This document shows, piece by piece, positions 17,598 to 25,390 of a stretch of DNA of 47,683 bases. This stretch comes from Thermodesulfobacteriota bacterium. Its GTDB lineage: Bacteria; Desulfobacterota; WTBG01; CAIYCZ01; CAIRTM01. A program made the position numbers and the translations under genes. The stretch's first letter is position 1, and every line of letters begins with the position of its first letter. Under the pieces are notes generated by a model. It saw only the letters and a program-made list of their open reading frames with translations. It was not told the DNA's origin and made no database searches. Location of the stretch: positions 1 to 47,683 of the forward strand of contig JANQFE010000025.1 of the NCBI GenBank assembly GCA_028278025.1, in the 5' to 3' direction.

Positions 17598-17942
17598 TCA
17601 CTTAAGGCCAAGGGCCTCAAGGGCTTTCAGCACTTCCTGAATATGTGTAAAAGCCGGTCCGCCCCCCATTACCACGGCTACCCCGGCGGCCTCCATGATT
17701 TCCTTTGCCGTTGCCCCGGCCTCAGCAGCCTGCTGTGTATGCAGATAAATGCAGGGGGTACATGGTTTTGCAACGGCAATCCCCAGCGCAATTAGCTCTT
17801 TTTGTTTTTTGTCCAGGGCACCCGGCTGAATAGTCTTTTCATGCAATCCTAAAAAAAATTTGGCTGTTTCAGGGATGTAGCGCGCTATTTTTTGATTGGC
17901 TTTCATAAAGTCCTTAAAAAATGTCTGAACCTCTTTCTGCAT
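17598..17942 (-). CDS. Carboxymuconolactone decarboxylase / AhpD-like protein
   Basis: 114 residues, the usual length of the single-domain family. CTPCIYLHTQQAAEAGA (about 59-75) carries the CxxC redox pair followed by the His of the AhpD-type active site. Members are thiol peroxidase partners or decarboxylases; in anaerobes most are uncharacterised. GGAGG lies upstream of the ATG at 17942. The gene follows the DUF1847-like gene by 21 bp in a - strand run of redox and metal proteins, so a thiol redox role is more likely than aromatic catabolism. Confidence 0.8.
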   Translation of the reverse strand: MQKEVQTFFKDFMKANQKIARYIPETAKFFLGLHEKTIQPGALDKKQKELIALGIAVAKPCTPCIYLHTQQAAEAGATAKEIMEAAGVAVVMGGGPAFTHIQEVLKALEALGLK

Positions 17943-17963
17943 GTCATGGTCCTCCGTAGCGTG

Positions 17964-18554
17964 TTAGATGCTCATCTTATCTCTAATGATTTTTTTCCAG
18001 TATGGTGAATATAATGCTCCCGCAGGATTGTTGGCCAGCACCCGGTCCTTTACAACCAGGGTTGTAACAGGTGCAGCAGATTTCTTTGTAAATATCATGT
18101 CATGACCCACGCAAAGCCCCAGCATGATATTGAGGTCGGTGCCCGTACTGTTTAATATCGCAGCTTGGCCGGCAGGGTTACACATAGTCTCTACCGATAT
18201 TTCCCTCAATTTTTTGAGACCGAATTGATTCTTGTCAATTCCGCACACCTTGCAGCATACTGAAGAAATCGTAAAAAAATCTTTGAACAGCTTCTGCAAA
18301 GTTGCAGCTTCACCGTGCAGCCCGATACAAAAAGCAATACCCAGGTGGGTATAGCCCATTTTTTTCGCAAACTGGGCAATCTCTTCTACCCTGGTCAGCA
18401 GCATGTAACCTTCAGATTCCAGGGCTGCTGCCCCTTCCATCATTTTACGGATATAATGATCATCCTTATACTGCTTGAAGATTTCCTCCTGTCGACCCGT
18501 GCAGTCTTTTCCTGTTTTATAACAATCCCTTTCTTTACATACACTACAGTTCAT
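17964..18554 (-). CDS. DUF1847-like Cys-rich metal-binding protein
   Basis: 196 residues. The N-terminal cluster MNCSVCKERDCYKTGKDC, the internal VCCKVCGIDK (near 97-106) and CNPAGQA with LGLCVGHD (near 125 and 148) match the layout of DUF1847 proteins, which are thought to bind a metal or Fe-S centre and have no known reaction. It is a soluble cytoplasmic protein by sequence. It sits between the MBL-fold hydrolase and the AhpD-like protein, and the three probably share a transcript with the cytochrome gene. The family name is from memory of its pattern, not from a search. Confidence 0.7.
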   Translation of the reverse strand: MNCSVCKERDCYKTGKDCTGRQEEIFKQYKDDHYIRKMMEGAAALESEGYMLLTRVEEIAQFAKKMGYTHLGIAFCIGLHGEAATLQKLFKDFFTISSVCCKVCGIDKNQFGLKKLREISVETMCNPAGQAAILNSTGTDLNIMLGLCVGHDMIFTKKSAAPVTTLVVKDRVLANNPAGALYSPYWKKIIRDKMSI

Positions 18555-18592
18555 GATTTCCCCTTGGTAACTTTCTCCTGAATTTACTATTA

Positions 18593-19432
18593 TTATATTT
18601 CAAACATACTGCCGGCATTGGCAAAGAAAAACCTGTCGCCAAAAGCCTGCTTGAGCTTCATGGCAGGGCCGAGGCCGGTACAATGAGAAGCACCGATTTT
18701 TTGAATTGAAAAAGCATGCAGAGCATCAATGGTACTGCGCACTTGTGCCTCCGTGAGAAATCCCACATGAGTACCGCCGACAACCATGTATATTTCCAGC
18801 CCGGGCATATGTGCTTTTACATGATTCAGCGTATTAACAACTCCGGAATGCGCACATCCCAGGACTACAATCAGGCCAACAGGTGTCTTTATCACTAAAG
18901 ACTGGTCATCGTTTACATAATCCTGCACCAGCCTGCCGTCTTTTTTGATCATAAGCCTTCTGTCCTGCTTTTCAAAAGAAGTCCTGCGGGGTATCTCCCC
19001 GGTTAAATACATGTCCGCGGCAATCTCGGTAAAAGTCCGGTTAAAAACAAAACGGGCCCCGCGTGCTTCATATACATCTCTGCGTTCAGGAATACCAACA
19101 TATTTTTCCACGCTGTGTTCTTTTTTTTCTACAACTGCTATCTTCTCCAAAAAAATATCGGGATGGGCATACACATTTATCGGACCCGTAACATCAAGCA
19201 CATTTTTAAGGCCGCCCGTATGATCATAATGGCCGTGGCTCAATAAAATGGTCCTAACACCAGAAAGGTCTTTGCCCAGGCAGGCTGCATTGTGGATAAT
19301 TGTGCGGCCCTGGCCGGTATCAAAAAGAAACGAGCCTTCTTCCTTTTCAATCAAAACAGCGAATCCGTGTTCCCCCAGAATTCCTACAGAGGCAACCGCG
19401 GTATTCTCACATAGAATGGTTAACCTGGCCAT
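18593..19432 (-). CDS. MBL-fold metallohydrolase
   Basis: 279 residues. The metal motif HxHxDH is at 66-71 (SHGHYDHTGGL). Further ligands are in GCAHSGVVN and the C-terminal ASHCTG. The layout matches the subgroup often annotated as 7,8-dihydropterin-6-methyl-aminobenzene phosphate synthase-like, cytoplasmic enzymes found near Fe-S and redox genes of anaerobes. The real substrate is unknown. The gene lies 51 bp after the multiheme cytochrome gene and 38 bp before the DUF1847-like gene, all on the - strand. Confidence 0.8.
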   Translation of the reverse strand: MARLTILCENTAVASVGILGEHGFAVLIEKEEGSFLFDTGQGRTIIHNAACLGKDLSGVRTILLSHGHYDHTGGLKNVLDVTGPINVYAHPDIFLEKIAVVEKKEHSVEKYVGIPERRDVYEARGARFVFNRTFTEIAADMYLTGEIPRRTSFEKQDRRLMIKKDGRLVQDYVNDDQSLVIKTPVGLIVVLGCAHSGVVNTLNHVKAHMPGLEIYMVVGGTHVGFLTEAQVRSTIDALHAFSIQKIGASHCTGLGPAMKLKQAFGDRFFFANAGSMFEI

Positions 19433-19483
19433 AAAACCGACTCCCGGTGGCGCATAAGCTCAAAACGACATGCTCCTCCTGTT

Positions 19484-20845
19484 TTATTCCGGAATAAACA
19501 CATCTTTGTTTGCAGTAAGTTCCCGCTCAATATCACTGTACCCGTAGCCTGTTTCACCGGTTTTATTGTCATAGTTGGCATTTTCATAGTAGTAAACATC
19601 CTTCTCTCGCAGATAGTATTCACTGTCGTGGCAGGCTGCAAAGCACGCTGCTCCGTCCGCTGTTTTAGTCTGCGGGGTCCATCGCTGGATATTATGCGGT
19701 ATCGTTAGTTTCCATGTCGGCTGTGATTCAAAATGTTCCAGCTCTTCCAGCCCCCATTCCTTAAAGGTATCCGGCGCTATGGGAATATGACGGACAGTGA
19801 TGTAATCATAGTCCTTGTAGCGCTCATTATCTTTGAGATAATTGCGCCCAATTTCAAAAGAACAATAGGAGGATCCGGTAAGCTTAGCACCCCCAACATG
19901 GCAACCATTGCAGTTTCTGTAGGCCTGTGAATGACAGACCTGGCATGACAGGGTTACCCCGGAGTCGCCACTCCAGTGCGACGTATGATACCGGTTGCTT
20001 TCCTGGGAATATGGATGACAGTTCACGCATTTGGGACATTTCGTGTTGCACTCATCGCAAATGCAGGTGATGTCCTGATCGCTACAGCCGTGCATTTCCT
20101 GGGCGCAATGACAAAACTCACATTTTTTCACATTCGGAATATAGTGCACATCTGCTTTTACTCCTTCATGCAGACCGGTATATTCATCACCGATGCGTGA
20201 GCCATGACAGGCGGTGCAGTTTGTTTTTAGATCAGGCGTCTTGCTGAATTCATGGCCCCAGTTTAAGCCTCCCCCGACAGATTTAGGGCGGCTCACATGA
20301 CATTGCCCACAACCGGCATGGCATGTTGCACACTCATCATTAAACTCATCCTGAAAATGCTCATACCCGCTGTCGCGAATGTCGAACCCTGCCCGCAAAC
20401 TAATACGATTAAAGAATCCTTCTTGAGTATTGTGAAGGCTGCCTTCATAGGAGCTTACCTGTTCGAAATGACACTCACTGCAATAGAAATTATAGTCTTC
20501 ATCGGTCGGATAGGCAACGAGTCCCTCATGGGCCTTGTCCTTGTCAAGAATCATCCTGTTTCCGTCATGGCACTCAACACAGTGCATCTGCCCGTGCTCC
20601 GTTATAAAAAAATCTTCTTTCACATATACCCGCTTCCATGGCTCCAACGGAGTCACAGAGCCGCCTCACCCTTCCCCATCGTCTTCGATAGCTGCTATGG
20701 GATCCGCCAACTCTTTTAATTTCTCTTTGTCCGTATGGCAGCTGACGCAGCTGTTTTCCTCGATCATACAGCCGAAAGCGAGAACACAGGCTGCCAGGCT
20801 GAAAAAAACCGGAACCAGTTTATAACACACCTGTAATGTTTTCAT
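19484..20845 (-). CDS. Multiheme c-type cytochrome lipoprotein with in-frame TGA (candidate selenoprotein)
   Basis: From the ATG at 20845 (AAAGGAG upstream) one frame runs to 19484, 453 codons, broken only by TGA at codon 60 (20666-20668). The first 59 codons encode a lipoprotein signal (lipobox LAAC at 17-20, or Cys26) and one heme motif, CVSCH (33-37). After the TGA come CVECH, CSECH, CATCH, CGQCH, CTACH, CEFCH, CVNCH, CQVCH, CNGCH and an odd CxxxCH (CFAACH): about ten regular hemes plus one. Without the first part the protein would have no export signal and could not be a cytochrome, so the two parts belong together. The TGA may be read as selenocysteine, or be a nonsense mutation or sequencing error. 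It is probably a periplasmic or surface electron carrier. It follows NifS and precedes the MBL hydrolase. Confidence 0.75.
20640..20668 (-). promoter_or_regulatory. In-frame TGA with SECIS-like stem-loop
   Basis: On the mRNA, the TGA (20668-20666) is followed at once by a GC-rich stretch that can fold in two ways: GGCUCU with GGAGCC (loop 11), or CUCC with GGAG around the loop GUU, extended by further pairs past an A/C mismatch. In the second fold the loop starts with G, 17 bases after the TGA, near what is expected of bacterial SECIS elements. The stem is short, so this is suggestive only. Confidence 0.35.
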
Positions 20846-20876
20846 AACAATCTCCTTTCATAAAAAGGACCTGATG

Positions 20877-22028
20877 TTACACTGCAACACTTGATATGGA
20901 TCGTAATATGCCGCTTATGTCCACAAGCGCATCAACAACACAATCAATGTCTTCTTCCGTGTTGTCTTTGCCGAAAGAAAAACGCAGAGCACCCTGGGCC
21001 TCCTGTTTGCTGAGGCCCATCGCCAGCAGTACTCTGGACGGCTCTGCAGAGCCGGTCGTACAGGCCGAGCCTGCTGAAGCATAAATACCTCGCAAATCAA
21101 GATGAAGAAGAACAGATTCACTGTCCATACCTGCAAAGCTGACATTGGAAGTGTTGGAAATCCGCGGGGCTGATTGCCCGTTTATGGTTACTGCCTCTAT
21201 CTGCTCCATAAGGGCTGTTTCAAACCTGTCCCTGAGCCTGCTCATATGCTGCGCATCTTCTGCAAGGGATGCCAAAGCAAGGCTGCCGGCCGCTGCACAT
21301 CCGACAATACCGGCAATATTTTCCGTGCCGGCCCTGAGAGCGTATTCATGCGGTCCTCCAGTCAGGACCGGCTCAAGCGGTGTTCTCCTTTTAACATACA
21401 AAGCCCCGGTTCCCTTGGGGCCATACATCTTATGGGCTGAAAGTGACAAAAGATCAACGGCCTGCACATCCACCTGAACAGGAATCTTTCCGACGGCCTG
21501 CACTGCATCGGTGTGGAACACAACATCTGCTTCCCGGGCTATCTGTCCAATCGCATCCACCGGCTGGATAACCCCTGTTTCATTATTAGCATACATAATG
21601 CTTATCAGGATCGTGTCCGACCTGATATTGCAGCGAACGTCATCCGGGTTGACAACCCCCTGTGAACCAACCGGCAGGTACGTAACCCGGTAGCCCTCTT
21701 TTTCTAAAGCCTGACATGTTCTCAGGACTGCCTGGTGCTCAATTGAGGATGTAATAATATGGTTGCCTTTATGGTGCAGTGCACGGGCTGCACCTCTAAT
21801 GGCCAGGTTGTCTGCCTCGGTGCCTCCGGATGTGAACACAATTTCATCGTGTTCAGCGCCGATACATGCAGCAATGTTTTTGCGCGATTGCTCCAGGATA
21901 TCTTTGGCCTCCCGCGCTATGCGGTAAAAGCTTGAGGCATTGCCGAAATGCTGTCGCAGGTAAGGAACCATTACCTCAAAAACACGGTCGTGAACGGGTG
22001 TGGTAGCATTGTGGTCAAGGTAAATCAT
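20877..22028 (-). CDS. nifS: Cysteine desulfurase NifS/IscS-like
   Basis: 383 residues from the ATG at 22028, the usual start (MIYLDHNATTP); upstream in-frame ATGs overlap the NifU-like gene. The PLP lysine is Lys200 (SAHKMYGPKGTGAL). The sulfur-carrying Cys323 is in SACTTGSAEPSRVL, the short-loop arrangement of NifS/IscS. The enzyme takes sulfur from cysteine for Fe-S clusters; relatives also act on selenocysteine or supply selenium. It is 4 bp after the NifU-like scaffold gene and just before the multiheme cytochrome gene. It likely serves the Fe-S proteins of this island. The choice between nifS and iscS as a symbol is arbitrary. Confidence 0.88.
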   Translation of the reverse strand: MIYLDHNATTPVHDRVFEVMVPYLRQHFGNASSFYRIAREAKDILEQSRKNIAACIGAEHDEIVFTSGGTEADNLAIRGAARALHHKGNHIITSSIEHQAVLRTCQALEKEGYRVTYLPVGSQGVVNPDDVRCNIRSDTILISIMYANNETGVIQPVDAIGQIAREADVVFHTDAVQAVGKIPVQVDVQAVDLLSLSAHKMYGPKGTGALYVKRRTPLEPVLTGGPHEYALRAGTENIAGIVGCAAAGSLALASLAEDAQHMSRLRDRFETALMEQIEAVTINGQSAPRISNTSNVSFAGMDSESVLLHLDLRGIYASAGSACTTGSAEPSRVLLAMGLSKQEAQGALRFSFGKDNTEEDIDCVVDALVDISGILRSISSVAV

Positions 22029-22032
22029 ACCC

Positions 22033-22518
22033 TCATCTTCCGTTACGCTGTTTGCTGTTTTTGCTCTCATAGTCTTTGATGGCTTCATGCAAAGACCCCA
22101 CCCCCATCAGGGAGCAGTGCTCCTTGTGTTCGGGAATACCACCCAGGGCTTTAATCACATCATCGTCGGTCAGCTGTTTGACCTCCTGGATGGTTTTGTC
22201 TTTAGCCAGCACAGTAGCCATGCTGCTGGTTGCAATCGCGCCGGGACAGCCGAAGGATTTAAATTTGACATTTGTAATGATATCGTCCTCCACCTTAATC
22301 CACAGCTTCATTTGATCTCCGCACTCGGGGTCACCGACAAGGGCAAACCCATCGGCATCCTGATCAAGCATCTCGCCGACATTACGCGGGTTGATAAAAT
22401 GGTCTATGACCAGTTCATTATAGAACAGTATCGGCCCCTGATGTTCTTCAGGTTCTGCCGGTTTTTTATACATATCTTTCCAGTCAGCCTGTTTTTTACT
22501 CATAGTACACTTTTTCAT
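22033..22518 (-). CDS. NifU/IscU-like Fe-S cluster scaffold protein
   Basis: 161 residues. The three cluster-binding Cys are present: GDPECGD near 62-68, FGCPGAIATSSMA near 88-100 and EHCSLMG near 132-138. FYNELVIDHFINPRNVG opens the domain. An N-terminal extension of about 30 charged residues precedes it, and the NfuA-like and ferredoxin domains of full-length NifU are missing, so it is the IscU-type core. The start may be the ATG at 22518 or at 22503; neither has a clear ribosome binding site. It works with the adjacent NifS on cluster assembly in the cytoplasm. Confidence 0.85.
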   Translation of the reverse strand: MKKCTMSKKQADWKDMYKKPAEPEEHQGPILFYNELVIDHFINPRNVGEMLDQDADGFALVGDPECGDQMKLWIKVEDDIITNVKFKSFGCPGAIATSSMATVLAKDKTIQEVKQLTDDDVIKALGGIPEHKEHCSLMGVGSLHEAIKDYESKNSKQRNGR

Positions 22519-22560
22519 TTATAAATTTTTATTACCGCAGCGTTTCAGGATAACCTGCAG

Positions 22561-23043
22561 CTAGCTGCCTGAAAAGCGCCGGTCGGCAGCAGTCTGGACC
22601 CTGTTTTGTGCGGTAGCATACCAGCCTGTTCGTATATTCGCTTTTACGTCAAAATCACCTATATAGGGTTTAATATCCAGAAGCGGTGTGCCGTCAATCA
22701 TATCGGGACAACCTATGGTTAACAAACAGTTTTCGACTTTTATAAGCTCGACTATCGACAGCCCTATCGCATTAGGTCTTGCAGGAGCCCGGGTTGCAAA
22801 AAGGCCCCGCTCTTGATTGTCAAGAAAAGGCCTGCACGTCAGTTTCGGTCCGCGGGATTGATGAAAATAGTAGAGCAGGATAATATGGGAAAAACCGTCA
22901 AGGTCAGTCAGGGCTTGCCTGTATTGATCAAACACTTCAACAGCTCCCCGTGTTTCCTTTGAAAAAACGGTCTGTATGGGGGTTCCCTCCGGTTCCATGA
23001 AGGGGGTGTGTATAATGCCTATTGGAGAAAAAACAATGTTCAT
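22561..23043 (-). CDS. TrmO/TsaA-like SAM-dependent tRNA methyltransferase family protein
   Basis: 160 residues matching the TrmO (YaeB) N-terminal barrel: FSPIGIIHTPF near 5-15, RGAVEVF, DLDGFSHIILLYYFH near 47-61, FATRAPARPNAIGLS near 81-95, and LLDIKPYIGDFD. In E. coli, TrmO methylates t6A37 of tRNA-Thr; it has a C-terminal extension that is absent here. In anaerobes the short form often lies among Fe-S and metal protein genes, and its target is not known. The start codon overlaps the stop of the upstream ferredoxin-ATPase gene (ATGA). Confidence 0.8.
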   Translation of the reverse strand: MNIVFSPIGIIHTPFMEPEGTPIQTVFSKETRGAVEVFDQYRQALTDLDGFSHIILLYYFHQSRGPKLTCRPFLDNQERGLFATRAPARPNAIGLSIVELIKVENCLLTIGCPDMIDGTPLLDIKPYIGDFDVKANIRTGWYATAQNRVQTAADRRFSGS

Positions 23044-23912
23044 ATGCTGTCCCTTTCCAGAAGAGTCGTTCGGACTTTATGCCACATACGTGCAACTTCG
23101 CGAGACACTTCCCCGCAGTCATACTCAGCAACTGATGTCCCGTGAATCATCGCCTTAGTAACAGACGTATCATATGGCAATCTCCCTATGACTGCCACAC
23201 CTCTTTGAGCACACAGCTTTTCTATCTGTTGTGTGTTCTCAGGATTTATGTCGTATTTATTTACACACACAAGCGCAGCAATGTTAAAATGCTGCGCTGT
23301 GCTCAGCACCCGCTCCATGTCATGTATGCCTGACAGTGTCGGTTCGGTAACAACGAGCACAAGGTCTGTTGCGGTAATGGAGGCAATAACCGGGCAGCCG
23401 ATGCCCGGCGGCCCGTCAATAATGACAATCTCGCAGTTTTCCTGCACGCCCACCTCTTTGGCCTTCTGCCGCACTATACTCACCAGCTTCCCGGAATTAT
23501 CTTCGGCAATGCGCAGTCTTGCGTGCACCAGGGGTCCTTCCCGGGTTGATGATATAAACCAGTCCCCGGAAACCTTCTTTTTCATTACGATCGCCTCTTC
23601 CGGACACACATAGGTACACACTGAACATCCCTCGCAGGATATGGGGTCAATAATAAAATTATCGATTGCGTCGTACCGGCATATATCTGCACAGTTTCCG
23701 CACTGTGTGCACTTTGTTTCGTCAATCGTCGCGACACTCCCGCCAACATACGGTTCCTGCTGCTCAACGTGCGGATCAAGAATAAGATGAAGATCGGCAG
23801 CATCAACATCGGCATCAACCAGCACAGCGCTTTCTGCCAGGTGTGCAAAAGCAGATGTTATCGTGGTTTTTCCCGTACCGCCTTTCCCGCTGATTATAGT
23901 CAATTGATACAT
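23040..23912 (-). CDS. MinD-superfamily P-loop ATPase with inserted ferredoxin domain (copy 2)
   Basis: 290 residues of the COG1149 type. The deviant Walker A SGKGGTGKTT is at 9-18. An inserted 2[4Fe-4S] ferredoxin lies near 65-110 (CTQCGNCADIC and CEGCSVCTYVC). The switch motif is IIDGPPGIGCPV near 168-179. Such proteins are found in strict anaerobes beside NifX-like genes and are thought to act in Fe-S or metal cofactor handling; the reaction is not established. It is translationally coupled on both sides: it overlaps the paralog stop (13 bp) and the TrmO-like start. It is paralogous to the product of 23900-24754. Confidence 0.88.
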   Translation of the reverse strand: MYQLTIISGKGGTGKTTITSAFAHLAESAVLVDADVDAADLHLILDPHVEQQEPYVGGSVATIDETKCTQCGNCADICRYDAIDNFIIDPISCEGCSVCTYVCPEEAIVMKKKVSGDWFISSTREGPLVHARLRIAEDNSGKLVSIVRQKAKEVGVQENCEIVIIDGPPGIGCPVIASITATDLVLVVTEPTLSGIHDMERVLSTAQHFNIAALVCVNKYDINPENTQQIEKLCAQRGVAVIGRLPYDTSVTKAMIHGTSVAEYDCGEVSREVARMWHKVRTTLLERDSI

Positions 23913-24754
23913 GTCAAACTTTCGTCGGTGATTTCAACAATTTGATTGAATAGCTTTTTAAAATTACCTCTGAGCTGAGGAAGCACTGCAACGGCCGGTT
24001 CACCCCTTGAATATCCTTCGGCAATACGCCGGTCCCAGGGAATTCTCATTAACACTGTTATCCCTTCTTGATCACAGTATTCATCAACTACGTTGTCACC
24101 GATTCCCCACTGGTTAATGACAACTGCGAAGGGCACCTTTATTTCCCGCATCGTCTCCACGGCAAGCCTTAGATCATTAAGACCAAAAGGGGTTGGTTCA
24201 GTCACAAGGATGCAAAAATCCGTATCCCGCACGGTTTCAATAACCGGACAGGATGTGCCGGGCGGAGCATCAAGTATCACTGTTCTTGATGCGTCAATCA
24301 GGCTCTGCTCTTTTTTTATGATCGGGGGAGCCATGGGCTCACCGACATTAAGGATGCCCTGAATAAAATCAATATCTCCTGCGTGTCCGCGTTCAATCAT
24401 ACCGATTGCTCTTTTTTTTTCGGTTATAGCCTGTTGCGGACAGATATAGCTGCAACCGCCGCAGCCGTGGCACATCTCCGGAAAAACAAGTGTTTTCTCT
24501 GCCAGAACAACCAGGGCGTTGAAAGCGCACAACTGTGCGCATTTCCGGCAGTAATTACACTTTTGTTCATCTATTTCAGGCACAGGAATTTCAACCATTG
24601 CTTTTTGATTGATTTCCGGCTTCAGGAAAATAGCCCCGTTGGGCTCTTCCACGTCACAATCAAGGTATTGCACATTATCAAGCGCAAGAGCCAGGCTTAC
24701 CGCAACCGTCGTCTTTCCCGTTCCGCCTTTTCCGCTTGCTACGCATATTTTCAT
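23900..24754 (-). CDS. MinD-superfamily P-loop ATPase with inserted ferredoxin domain (copy 1)
   Basis: 284 residues, same architecture as its neighbour: ASGKGGTGKTT at 7-17, ferredoxin Cys sets in CNYCRKCAQLC and CHGCGGCSYIC near 65-105, and LDAPPGTSCPV near 162-172. It overlaps the upstream ferredoxin gene by 4 bp (ATGA). Having two related ATPases side by side is usual for this gene pair and suggests a heterodimer. A role in loading clusters or metal into CooS or a NifX-bound cofactor is inferred from position. Confidence 0.88.
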   Translation of the reverse strand: MKICVASGKGGTGKTTVAVSLALALDNVQYLDCDVEEPNGAIFLKPEINQKAMVEIPVPEIDEQKCNYCRKCAQLCAFNALVVLAEKTLVFPEMCHGCGGCSYICPQQAITEKKRAIGMIERGHAGDIDFIQGILNVGEPMAPPIIKKEQSLIDASRTVILDAPPGTSCPVIETVRDTDFCILVTEPTPFGLNDLRLAVETMREIKVPFAVVINQWGIGDNVVDEYCDQEGITVLMRIPWDRRIAEGYSRGEPAVAVLPQLRGNFKKLFNQIVEITDESLTCIN

Positions 24755-24936
24755 GATTTCCAGCTCTCAAAAAATATCGCATCGGCCGGGCAGGCCCCAG
24801 CACACACGCCGCAGTCAACACACCTTTTGGTATCGATCATTGCTTTGCCGTAATGCGGGGAGATTACATCTATGGGGCAGACAGTGAAACAGTCCCCGCA
24901 GCCGTTACATTTTTCATACTCTATTGTTGCCGCCAT
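24751..24936 (-). CDS. 2[4Fe-4S] ferredoxin
   Basis: 61 residues with two complete CxxCxxCxxxC sets: CNGCGDCFTVC near 10-20 and CVDCGVCAGAC near 39-49, each followed by Pro. It is a small soluble low-potential electron carrier. It overlaps the ATPase gene by 4 bp and follows the NifX-like gene by 32 bp. It is the nearest candidate electron acceptor of CooS encoded here, taking the place of CooF, which is absent. Confidence 0.9.
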   Translation of the reverse strand: MAATIEYEKCNGCGDCFTVCPIDVISPHYGKAMIDTKRCVDCGVCAGACPADAIFFESWKS

Positions 24937-24968
24937 AGTTTCTCTTATACATCTACAGCTAAAACAAT

Positions 24969-25349
24969 TTATATCCGCTTGCCGGCTCCCATCCCTGAAT
25001 GACGTGCTACCGAAGGTGTACCTGTAGCCGGCAGGTCACCATTTTTAAACTGCTCCACAGCGCGTTGAACCGTTCCGCTGACGCCTACATACATCTTTAT
25101 GCCGGCGGCATCAAGGACACTGAATGCTTTCGGCCCGATATTGCCTGTGATAACCGCCAAGACTCCCTTGTCCACCGCGAGCTGTGCAGCCTGGGTGCCG
25201 GCACCCCCGCCTGCCGTCATTGCAGGGTTCTCAACTGCTTCACATTGCATTGTTTCGGTATCCACAAAAAGAAACATCTGGCAGCGCCCGAAGCGCGGAT
25301 CAACAAGTGCACCCACATCCCTTCCTGTACTTGAGATACATACTTTCAT
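24969..25349 (-). CDS. NifX/NifB-C-like (dinitrogenase Fe-Mo cofactor family) protein
   Basis: 126 residues. Typical features of PF02579 are DPRFGRCQMFLFVDTET near 17-33, TAGGGAGTQAAQLAVDKGVLAVITGNIGPKA in the middle (split here by function), and a C-terminal GTVQRAVEQF. In nitrogen fixation NifX carries cofactor precursors; in non-diazotrophs these small proteins are stand-alone and unexplained. It is the fourth such gene in transcription order and lies 41 bp after cooS, just before the ferredoxin gene. Confidence 0.85.
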   Translation of the reverse strand: MKVCISSTGRDVGALVDPRFGRCQMFLFVDTETMQCEAVENPAMTAGGGAGTQAAQLAVDKGVLAVITGNIGPKAFSVLDAAGIKMYVGVSGTVQRAVEQFKNGDLPATGTPSVARHSGMGAGKRI

Positions 25350-25390
25350 TTTATTTCCCTTGCTTTAACTTTAATTTTATATGCTTCGCT

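Noticed and set aside
23040..24754. CooC, the nickel insertion ATPase of CO dehydrogenase
   Set aside because: Both ATPases have an inserted ferredoxin domain and the COG1149 layout, which CooC lacks. They may serve CooS, but they are not CooC by sequence.
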